Shown here: piece after piece, positions 53,170 through 60,214 of the stretch
How positions within the stretch are numbered: position 1 is the first letter of the stretch
Layout of the letters: every line of letters starts with the position of its first letter
Assembly: GCA_947626785.1 (NCBI GenBank)
Contig: CANQTO010000014.1
Location: forward strand, 1 to 60,604
Reading direction: 5' to 3'
Length of the DNA stretch: 60,604 nt
From: an uncultured Oscillospiraceae bacterium
GTDB lineage: Bacteria; Bacillota; Clostridia; Oscillospirales; Oscillospiraceae
Translations under genes and position numbers: made by a program
The notes under the pieces: generated by a model
Database searches by the model: none
Seen by the model: the letters and a program-made list of their open reading frames with translations, nothing else
Told to the model about the DNA's origin: nothing

Positions 53170-55014
53170 TTACAACAATTTTACGCAGCCCCGGAACACA
53201 TTTTCCCCCAGGCTGGTGACGCTCTCCGGGATCGTCACATTTGCGAGGTCAACGCATCCGCGGAAGGCCGAATCGCCGATGGCCGTCACGCTTTCCGGGA
53301 TGGTCACATGGGCGAGACGTTTACACCCATCGAATGCCCTGGCGCCGATGGTCGTCACGCCTTCTGGGATCTCAACACAGGTCAGGCTCTCGCACATCCA
53401 AAATACCTCGTCACCGATGCGGGTCAAACCTTCCGGGATCGTCACACTGGCCAGGCGCGTACACCTATCGAAGGTTCCGTCGCCGATGCCGGTCACGTTC
53501 GCCGGGATCTCAACACAGGTCAGGCTTTCGCATCCATAGAAAGCCCAGTCGCCGATGCTGGTCAAATTCTCCGGGAGCGTCACGCCGGTCAAGTTCGAAC
53601 ACATCCAGAACGCATGGCCGCCGATACTGGTCACGGTTTCCGGGATCTCGACATAGGTCAGGCTCTCGCAATCGCGGAATGCCCCGTTGCCAATGCGGAT
53701 CACACCCTCCGGGATCGTCACATCGTTCTCGGAGCCATAATATCCGTATAAGACGGAATCGATGACCACAAAACCAGAAGCGTCTATCAAGCTTGTACAC
53801 CCGCAAAATGCCGCGCTGCCGATACCGGTCATGCTCCCCAAAATTTCTACATGGTTCAGGCTCTCGCAACCGATGAACGCTTTTTTGCCGATGGTTGTCA
53901 TGCTCTCCGGGATCGTGATGCTGGTCAGGCTCACACATCCACAGAACACCTCGCCCCCGATGCGCTCCACGCCATCCGGGATCGTGATGCTGGTCAGGCT
54001 CGAACAATCGCGGAACGCGAAGTCCCCGATGCCGGTCACGGTACCCGGGATCGTCACGTGGGCAAGGCTTTTGCAGCCGCGGAACGCACTGTCGCCGATG
54101 CGGGTCACGCCATCCGGGATCGTGATGCTGGTCAGACTCACACATCCATAGAAAGCCCCGTCGCCGATGCGCTCCACGCCCTCCGGGACCGCTATGCTGG
54201 TCAGGCTCGAACAATCGCGGAACGCGAAGTCCCCGATGCCGGTCACGGTGCCCGGGAGCGTCACGTGGGCAAGGCTTTTGCAGCCGCAGAACGCACTGTC
54301 GCCGATGGAGGTGACGCCCTCCGTGATCTCCGCGTGGGTAAGACCTTCACAACGATAGAACGCCATTTCACCGATGCAGGTCATATTCTCCGGGATCGTC
54401 ACGCTGGTCAGGTTTACGCAGCCGGCGAATGTCCCGCCGCCGATGCAGGTCACGCTCTCCGAAATCGTCACGCTGGTCAGGTTTATGCAGCCGGCGAACG
54501 CCCCTTCACCGATGCGGGTCACCCCATCCGGGATCGTCACGTCGTTCTCGCGGCCGTAATACCCATACAGCACAGAATTTACGATCACGAAACCCCGGCC
54601 GTCCATCAGGCTTACGCAGCCTGCGAACGCCCTGTCGCCGATGTTGGTCACACTTTCCGGTATCGTCAGGCTGTTCAGGTTCTCGCAGCCCTCAAACGCG
54701 CTTTCACCGATGGAGGTCACCCCATCCGGGAGCGTTATGCTGGTCAGGCTCTTGCAGAATGAAAAAGCGCTTTTGCCAATGGAGGTTATGCTTTTTGGGA
54801 TCGTTATACTGATCAGGCCCTCGCAGCCATCAAACGCGCTTTCGCCGATGCTGGTGACGCCTTCTGGGATCTCCACATGGGTCAAACTCCTGTGGTTACG
54901 GAACACATGGTCCCCGATGCGGGTGATGCCCTCCGGGATCGTCACATCGTTCTCGGAGCCCACATATTTTTTCAATTCTCCATCTTCTACTACAAAATCG
55001 CGCATGGTTTCCAT
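53170..55014 (-). CDS. LRR_5 leucine-rich repeat protein 3
   Basis: A 614-residue LRR_5 protein starting METMRDFVVEDGELKKYVG, without signal peptide or anchor. Three cap-like modules (the N-terminus and two internal, such as GFVVIDSVLYGYYGSENDV) alternate with repeat runs. A stretch of three LRR units is tandemly duplicated: 53931 onward is repeated 207 bases later (3 x 69). It ends like protein 2 (ENVFRGCVKLL). GGAGGAG lies 6 bases before ATG 55014. Its first 29 residues match protein 4 at all but two positions, indicating a recent duplication of the 5' part with its leader. Confidence 0.88.
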   Translation of the reverse strand: METMRDFVVEDGELKKYVGSENDVTIPEGITRIGDHVFRNHRSLTHVEIPEGVTSIGESAFDGCEGLISITIPKSITSIGKSAFSFCKSLTSITLPDGVTSIGESAFEGCENLNSLTIPESVTNIGDRAFAGCVSLMDGRGFVIVNSVLYGYYGRENDVTIPDGVTRIGEGAFAGCINLTSVTISESVTCIGGGTFAGCVNLTSVTIPENMTCIGEMAFYRCEGLTHAEITEGVTSIGDSAFCGCKSLAHVTLPGTVTGIGDFAFRDCSSLTSIAVPEGVERIGDGAFYGCVSLTSITIPDGVTRIGDSAFRGCKSLAHVTIPGTVTGIGDFAFRDCSSLTSITIPDGVERIGGEVFCGCVSLTSITIPESMTTIGKKAFIGCESLNHVEILGSMTGIGSAAFCGCTSLIDASGFVVIDSVLYGYYGSENDVTIPEGVIRIGNGAFRDCESLTYVEIPETVTSIGGHAFWMCSNLTGVTLPENLTSIGDWAFYGCESLTCVEIPANVTGIGDGTFDRCTRLASVTIPEGLTRIGDEVFWMCESLTCVEIPEGVTTIGARAFDGCKRLAHVTIPESVTAIGDSAFRGCVDLANVTIPESVTSLGENVFRGCVKLL

Positions 55015-55038
55015 AAAAGTCTCCTCCTTTTCCGGCCT

Positions 55039-55058
55039 GGCATTTCTTATTACGGAAG
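55039..55058 (-). promoter_or_regulatory. Shared LRR leader element, copy 3
   Basis: Identical 20-base core, 24 bases upstream of ATG 55014. The whole region around 55025-55190 resembles 56409-56570. Confidence 0.75.
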
Positions 55059-55120
55059 CTCCTCTCAAATCTCCATGCGTTATTTTTACCTTAGAAAGAT
55101 AGGATCTGTGCGCTTCCGAT

Positions 55121-56398
55121 TTATTCGGGTCTCACTACCCCCACCGCGACCGGGTCAAAACGGGCGGGGATGTCCTCTGCGGTCAGCTGGGTACCGTCGA
55201 AAGCGTCTTTGCCGATGGAGACGACGCTGTCGGGGATCGTTACGCTGGTCAGACTCACACAATCGCGGAACACCCAGTCGCCGATATGGGTCACACTTTC
55301 CGGAATTTTCACGCTGCTCAGGCTCTTGCAGCTCATGAACGCCCCGAAGTCGATACGGGTCACGCTGTCGGGGATCGTCACGCGGGCCAGGCTTACGCAG
55401 CCCTCGAACGCCCCAATGCCGATACGGGTCACGCCCTCTGGAATGATCAAGCTGGTGAGGCTCAAACAATAGCGGAACGCCACGTCTCCGATGGAGGTGA
55501 CGCCTTCCGGGATCTCGATGTGGATCAAGTTCGAACATTTCTCGAACGCCCAGTCGCTGATGGCTGTCACTCCCTCTGGAATCGTCACATCCTTTTCGCA
55601 GCCATAATACCCATATAGCACAGAATTCACGATCACGAAACCCCGATCGTCCATCATGCTTTTGCATCCGCGGAACGCCGCGTTGCCGATGGAGGTGACG
55701 CACTCCGGGATCGTCACCTGGGTCAGGCTCGAACAGCCCTCAAATGCGCAGTTGCTGATGCTGGTCACGCCTTCTGGGATCGTCACATCCTTTTCGCGGC
55801 CAAAATATCCATATAGCACAGAATTCACGATCACGAAACCCCGATCGTCCATCATGCTTTTGCATCCGCGGAACGCCCCGCCTCCGATGGAGGTGACGCA
55901 CTCCGGGATCGTCACCTGGGTCAGGTTCTCGCAGAATGAAAACGCATGGTCGCCGATGGTTATCGCTCCCCCTGGGATCGTCACGCTGGCGAGGCTCTTG
56001 CAATCCCAGAACGCCCCCTCGCCGATGGAGGTGACGCTCTCCGGGATCGCCATGCTGGACAGGTGCTCACATTCTGCGAACGCAAGGCTGCCGATAGCCG
56101 TCACGCCCTCCGGGATCGTCACGCTGGCGAGGCTCTTGCAACCCCAGAACGCATAGTCTCCGATGGAGGTGACGCTCTCCGGGATCGTCACGCCGGCGAG
56201 GTTCTGACAACCAAAGAACGCGCATTCGCCGATGGAGGTGACGCCTTCCGGGATCGCCACCTGGGTCAGGCTCTCGCAGATATAGAATGCCTCGTCGCCG
56301 ATGCTGGTCACGCCCTCTGGGATCGTCACATCGTTCTCGGAACCCACATATTTTTTCAATTCTCCATCTTCTACTACAAAATCGCACATGGTTTCCAT
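55121..56398 (-). CDS. LRR_5 leucine-rich repeat protein 4
   Basis: A 425-residue LRR_5 protein starting METMCDFVVEDGELKKYVG, without export signal. Internal cap modules GFVIVNSVLYGYFGREKDV and GFVIVNSVLYGYYGCEKDV lie 198 bases apart in a duplicated segment. Its last 21 residues (TAEDIPARFDPVAVGVVRPE at the end) are the same as those of the upstream FecR-LRR lipoprotein, and the DNA of both 3' ends is almost the same, so the two genes share a common 3' segment. It begins about 100 bases after the lipoprotein's stop codon and may be cotranscribed with it. Confidence 0.88.
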   Translation of the reverse strand: METMCDFVVEDGELKKYVGSENDVTIPEGVTSIGDEAFYICESLTQVAIPEGVTSIGECAFFGCQNLAGVTIPESVTSIGDYAFWGCKSLASVTIPEGVTAIGSLAFAECEHLSSMAIPESVTSIGEGAFWDCKSLASVTIPGGAITIGDHAFSFCENLTQVTIPECVTSIGGGAFRGCKSMMDDRGFVIVNSVLYGYFGREKDVTIPEGVTSISNCAFEGCSSLTQVTIPECVTSIGNAAFRGCKSMMDDRGFVIVNSVLYGYYGCEKDVTIPEGVTAISDWAFEKCSNLIHIEIPEGVTSIGDVAFRYCLSLTSLIIPEGVTRIGIGAFEGCVSLARVTIPDSVTRIDFGAFMSCKSLSSVKIPESVTHIGDWVFRDCVSLTSVTIPDSVVSIGKDAFDGTQLTAEDIPARFDPVAVGVVRPE

Positions 56399-56422
56399 AA
56401 AAGTCTCCTCCTTTTCCGGCCT

Positions 56423-56442
56423 GGCATTTCTTATTACGGAAG
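56423..56442 (-). promoter_or_regulatory. Shared LRR leader element, copy 4
   Basis: Identical 20-base core, 24 bases upstream of ATG 56398, in the gap behind the FecR-LRR lipoprotein gene. Confidence 0.75.
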
Positions 56443-56497
56443 CTCTTCTCAAATTTCCGCTTTTAAGAAAGATAGGCTCTGGGTGCTTCCTTTCGAT

Positions 56498-57841
56498 TTA
56501 TTCGGGTCTCACTACCCCCACCGCGACGGGGTCAAAACGGGCGGGGATGTCCTCGGCGGTCAGGCTGGTGTAGCTGAAAGCGCTTTCTCCGATGGAGGTG
56601 ACGCTGTCGGGGATGCTCACCCGGCTCAAATTGAAGCAGGAGCCAAAAGCGCCGCGCTCGATGGTGGTGACGCCGTCCTGGAGCACCAGATCGGTCAAGC
56701 CCATGCAGCTATGGAAGGCGACCGCTCCAATGGTCCGAACGCTGCCGGGGATGACCAGCTCGGTCAAACCGTTGCAGTCAACAAAGGCCTGTTCTCCGAT
56801 GGACGTGACGCCGTCGGGGATCACCACCCGGGTCAAAGCGGTGCATCCAAAGCAGGTATTCTCCTCAATGGAGGTGAGGCCGGCGGGGAACACAAGCTCA
56901 GTCAGGCCGGAATCGGCAAAGGCCTGCTCGCCGATGTATGTGATGCTGTCAGGGAGCGTCAATTCTGTCAGACTGCTGCACCCTGCGAAGGTGTCTGACT
57001 CAATGGAAGTGACGCTGTCCGAAATCTGCACCTGGGTCAAGTTGGTGTAGCCGGTAAACCAGCCGGGCCCGATCTCTGTGACACCGTCCTGGATGACCGC
57101 AGAGCGGATCTCCTCCTGCCGCCCGTCCCAGGGAACTTCCCAGACGGGCCCAAAGATCGTCAGTACGCCGTTTTCCAGAGTCCAGTTAGCTGTGACATCC
57201 ATCCCGGTGACAACCCGAATGACGGCAGCCAGGAACTCATCCTCCCGCAACTCAACAGAGACGAAGGCGGGGATATCGGCGGCAGAGAACACCTCCACAG
57301 TGACGGTGCTGTCCGCGGCGCTGAGGGCGGCCCTCTGGCCGGCGGGGACGGACTTGGTCACGCCGCCCACGGAGCACTCCACCGTGCCCTCCAGGATGTA
57401 CACGTTCATGTGCCTGGCGTCGGGCACCTCCACCCAGCCGCAGGTGCCCCGGATGGCGGTGACCATATCGGAGGAGCGGATCTCCAAAGTCTCATCCGCC
57501 GCCAGGGGCTGGGTCACGTTGAAGAACAGAGAGCCGCTGTTGACGGTCAGGACCAGGTTTTTGCCGTCCTTTTGGACTTCCACGTCGCTGTTCTCGTCCA
57601 TCTTGGTCAGCTTTGTCTCGTCCAGGTCGATCCAGCCGTAGCTGGCCGCTTGGGTGCTGACCCCGTAGCCGCTGAAGAGGCCCAGCCGGCCGGTCAGGGC
57701 CACGGCGGTCCCCTCGCCGTCGGTGACGGCCACGGAGCCCTCGGTCTTCACCAGCCACATACTGGCGGCCTTCGCCCCGCCGCAGGCGGCGCAGGACAGC
57801 AGCAGGGCAGAGGCCAGGAGCATACAAAAAAAGCGTTTCAT
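56498..57841 (-). CDS. FecR-domain lipoprotein with C-terminal LRR_5 repeats
   Basis: A 447-residue exported protein. The signal (MKRFFCMLLASALLLSCAAC) has a lipobox-like LLSC. Residues about 28-190 form a FecR-type domain (LVKTEGSVAVTDGEGTAV, WIDLDETKLTKMDENSDVEV, VTAIRGTCGWVEV), a beta-rich fold that in other settings senses envelope signals. The second half (about 230-447) consists of LRR_5 units ending in the tail also found in LRR protein 4. It starts within ATGA, overlapping the HD-GYP gene stop, with GGGGAGG nearby. It is the only exported member of the LRR set here, so it could present at the cell surface what the others bind inside; that is speculation. Confidence 0.88.
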   Translation of the reverse strand: MKRFFCMLLASALLLSCAACGGAKAASMWLVKTEGSVAVTDGEGTAVALTGRLGLFSGYGVSTQAASYGWIDLDETKLTKMDENSDVEVQKDGKNLVLTVNSGSLFFNVTQPLAADETLEIRSSDMVTAIRGTCGWVEVPDARHMNVYILEGTVECSVGGVTKSVPAGQRAALSAADSTVTVEVFSAADIPAFVSVELREDEFLAAVIRVVTGMDVTANWTLENGVLTIFGPVWEVPWDGRQEEIRSAVIQDGVTEIGPGWFTGYTNLTQVQISDSVTSIESDTFAGCSSLTELTLPDSITYIGEQAFADSGLTELVFPAGLTSIEENTCFGCTALTRVVIPDGVTSIGEQAFVDCNGLTELVIPGSVRTIGAVAFHSCMGLTDLVLQDGVTTIERGAFGSCFNLSRVSIPDSVTSIGESAFSYTSLTAEDIPARFDPVAVGVVRPE

Positions 57842-59277
57842 TTTTCGTCCTCCCCGGCTTCCCAGCACCGGCTGGCCTCGAACTGCTCCAGCAGTTCTGC
57901 GTCCAGCCGCCCCTGGGCGGCCATATCCTTTAAAATAGCCAACGCCACGGGGACCGGTTTGCCCGCCTTGTAGGGCCGGTCGGAGGCCACCAGGGCGTCA
58001 AAAATGTCCAGAATGGTGATGATGCGGACCTCCTCGGGGATCTGGTCCCCGCTCAGATGCTCGGGGTAGCCCCGGCCGTTGAGCAGCTCGTGGTGGCTGG
58101 CCGCCCACTGGCGCACATGGGACAGGTTCCGGGAGAAATGGATCTGGGACAGCAGCCGGTCGGTGAGGACCACGTGGTTCTCCATGATCTGCCGCTCCTC
58201 CGGGGAGAGGGTGCCGCCCCGGATGGACAGCATCCGCCGCTCCTCCTCCGTCAGCCAGGGGCGGACAGAGCCGTCCGCCTCGGTGTAGCTCCGCCCGGCC
58301 AGGGCGTCCACCCGGGCCAGCTGCCCCTCGTCCAGCCGGTCGGCGGTGTCGATCTCCTCGATAAAGCGCTGGGCGGCGAAGGTGTCCGCCTTCAGGGCTT
58401 CCAGCTCCTCCGGCGTGGCGCGGCCCCGGAGACAGTCGATCTCCCCCCGCAGGCGGATGAGCTCCAGCCGGTGAAAGACGGCGTCGCGCTGCTCCGGCCG
58501 CAGGCGGCCGGCCTTGTTCATGACCTCCAGGGGGGTGACCAGCTTGCCCACGTCGTGGAGCCAGACGCTGGTGAGCAGCTCCTCCCGGCGGGCGGCGTCG
58601 AAGCGCTCATAACCGGCGCTCTCGTTCAGATAGTCCAGGAAGCGGCCGCAGTAGGCCGCCATGTGCCGGGTGTGGCTGGCGTTGTAGGGGGTCAGCTCGC
58701 CGATGGCGGCGGACATGACCCGCACGAAGGAGTGGAACAGCTCATGGATCTCCTCCACATAGCGCACATTCTGGACGGTGACCGCCGTCTGGGAGGCCAC
58801 CGACTCCAGCACCAGGGTCATATCGGCGGGGAAGGGGACCACCGCGCCGCTCTCATCCAGGGCGTTGATCAGCTGTAGGACCCCCAGCTTTTCCCCCTCC
58901 CGGCCGATCATGGGCACTACCAGCATGGAGCGGGTCCGGTAGCCGGTCTGGGCGTCGTACTGGAGAGGGCCGGTGAAGTCGCACTCCCGGTTCTCGTACA
59001 CGTCGTCAACAGAGACGGTGCGGCCCTCCAGAAAGGCCAGGGCGCAGACGTTCTCCCGGCTCAGGGGCACCGGCGGCAGGGTCCCGATGGGGCGGGAGCG
59101 GTTCCGCATGAGCTTGAAGGCCAGTTTGTCCCCCTCCAGCAGATAGAGAGTGCCGGCGTCGCAGCGGGCCAGGTCCATCACGCAGTCCAGCGCCCGGGCC
59201 AGGAGCTTGTCCAAATCCCGCTCGGAGGAGAGCATCACGCCCACCTCTAAAATATTCTGAAATTCCTGTTGCGTCAT
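57838..59277 (-). CDS. GAF-HD-GYP cyclic-nucleotide phosphodiesterase
   Basis: A 479-residue cytoplasmic signalling enzyme. A GAF domain (residues about 10-170, CDAGTLYLLEGDKLAFKLM, MLVVPMIGREGEKLGVLQLI) would bind a small ligand. The HD-GYP domain follows, with H241-D242 in VWLHDVGKLVTPLEVMNKAG, HHELLNGRGYPEHLSGDQIP (residues 395-414) and IITILDIFDALVASDRPYK. HD-GYP proteins usually hydrolyse cyclic-di-GMP; the G-Y-P triad is intact, although the first Asp of the usual DGxGYP is Asn. The gene overlaps both neighbours by 4 bases (ATGA), which implies tight coupling with the MBL protein before it and the FecR-LRR lipoprotein after it. Confidence 0.93.
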   Translation of the reverse strand: MTQQEFQNILEVGVMLSSERDLDKLLARALDCVMDLARCDAGTLYLLEGDKLAFKLMRNRSRPIGTLPPVPLSRENVCALAFLEGRTVSVDDVYENRECDFTGPLQYDAQTGYRTRSMLVVPMIGREGEKLGVLQLINALDESGAVVPFPADMTLVLESVASQTAVTVQNVRYVEEIHELFHSFVRVMSAAIGELTPYNASHTRHMAAYCGRFLDYLNESAGYERFDAARREELLTSVWLHDVGKLVTPLEVMNKAGRLRPEQRDAVFHRLELIRLRGEIDCLRGRATPEELEALKADTFAAQRFIEEIDTADRLDEGQLARVDALAGRSYTEADGSVRPWLTEEERRMLSIRGGTLSPEERQIMENHVVLTDRLLSQIHFSRNLSHVRQWAASHHELLNGRGYPEHLSGDQIPEEVRIITILDIFDALVASDRPYKAGKPVPVALAILKDMAAQGRLDAELLEQFEASRCWEAGEDEK

Positions 59278-60071
59278 AGTTCGATCTCCGTCCTCTCTTT
59301 GGCAAAGATGCAGGCGCTGCCGGTCCGGGCGGCGTCCCGTTCCAGCTCTTGCAGCGCCCGGTCGTCCAGATCCCGGGCATAATGGGCCATCAGCACCCGT
59401 TTTGCCCCAGCCTCCCGGGCCAGGGCCGCCCCCTGGACCCAGCTGGAGTGCCCCCAGCCGGGCTTTTCCTGCCTGGGGGGAAAGTTTGCGTCCCAGACGA
59501 TCAGATCGGCCCCCTGGGCGAAGCGTAAAAGCTCCGGCCGCCGGGCCGGGTCCGGCTCACAGTCCAGCAGATAGACAAGGGACTTGCCGTCCAGGTCCAG
59601 CCGGTACCAGAGGCAGCCGCCCGGGTGGCTGCCCTCCATGGCGGAGAGCAGGGCCCCGCCGTTCCCGGCCAGGCGGAAGGACTTGCCGGGCCTTACCCGG
59701 TGGAGACGGACGCCGTCCAGAAGGGACAGGGGCCAGTAGGGCGGGGAGAGCAGCGTTTTCAAACTGTCCAGAGCGGCCCCGCCGTACAGGTGGACCTGCC
59801 GCTCCGGCCCGAGGGCGCTCAGAAAGGGAAACAGGCCCAGCACGTGGTCCAGGTGGGCGTGACTCAGAAGGATGTGGACGCTCTTGATGCCCTCCCTCCG
59901 CCGGAGCCAGTCGCCAAGGGGGGCGAGGCCGGAGCCGGCGTCAAACACCAGCAGCTCCTCTCCCAATTGGAGGGAAAAGCAGGAGGTGTTCCCGCCGTAG
60001 CCGAGGAAGTCCGCCCCGGCCACGGGAAAGGAGCCCCGGACGCCCCAGGGGATCAGTTTCAGAGTATGCAA
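59274..60071 (-). CDS. MBL-fold hydrolase, cyclic-nucleotide-phosphodiesterase-like
   Basis: A 265-residue metallo-beta-lactamase-fold protein. The start IPWGVRGSFPVAGADFLGYG and GNTSCF are characteristic of the MBL subgroup that includes 3',5'-cyclic-nucleotide phosphodiesterases and GAF-linked MBL proteins. The metal motif is H71-A-H-L-D75-H76, with later ligands in AMEGSHPGG, DANF and LMAHYARDLD. It is the first gene after the consensus promoter and overlaps the HD-GYP gene by 4 bases. With a cyclase at the far end of the cluster, hydrolysis of cAMP is plausible but untested. Confidence 0.87.
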   Translation of the reverse strand: MHTLKLIPWGVRGSFPVAGADFLGYGGNTSCFSLQLGEELLVFDAGSGLAPLGDWLRRREGIKSVHILLSHAHLDHVLGLFPFLSALGPERQVHLYGGAALDSLKTLLSPPYWPLSLLDGVRLHRVRPGKSFRLAGNGGALLSAMEGSHPGGCLWYRLDLDGKSLVYLLDCEPDPARRPELLRFAQGADLIVWDANFPPRQEKPGWGHSSWVQGAALAREAGAKRVLMAHYARDLDDRALQELERDAARTGSACIFAKERTEIEL

Positions 60072-60094
60072 GGCAAAGCCTCCCTTTTATACAG

Positions 60095-60134
60095 CACAGA
60101 CGCCGTTGCGGGTCCCTCCACAACGGCGTCTGTG
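60095..60134 (-). other. Leader hairpin of the MBL/HD-GYP/LRR cluster
   Basis: CACAGACGCCGTTG (60095-60108) and CAACGGCGTCTGTG (60121-60134) form a perfect 14-bp stem with a 12-base loop inside the roughly 105-base leader. No T-run follows on either strand, so a regulatory or stabilising role is likelier than termination. Confidence 0.65.
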
Positions 60135-60184
60135 TACAGAAATAGTCAAAAAATCAGGCAGATCTACACGTTTCCGTTTCAAAT

Positions 60185-60214
60185 ATTATATGCCGCGCCG
60201 GCGGGCCCTGTCAA
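60185..60214 (-). promoter_or_regulatory. Consensus promoter of the MBL/HD-GYP/LRR cluster
   Basis: Perfect TTGACA (60214-60209), 18 bases and perfect TATAAT (60190-60185) on the minus strand. The -35 box overlaps the stop codon of the upstream MATE gene. Confidence 0.85.

Noticed and set aside
48627-55338. Plus-strand frames with repeats such as DRYTGQARTSVER opposite the LRR genes
   Set aside because: They are the reverse reading of the 69-base LRR units; the repetitive look comes from the LRR code on the minus strand, which has start sites, leaders and a known fold.
48541-56350. Possible CRISPR or satellite array because of regular 69-base repeats
   Set aside because: The period equals 23 codons, the frame is kept throughout, and there are no conserved direct repeats with unique spacers. 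It is protein-coding LRR_5 sequence.
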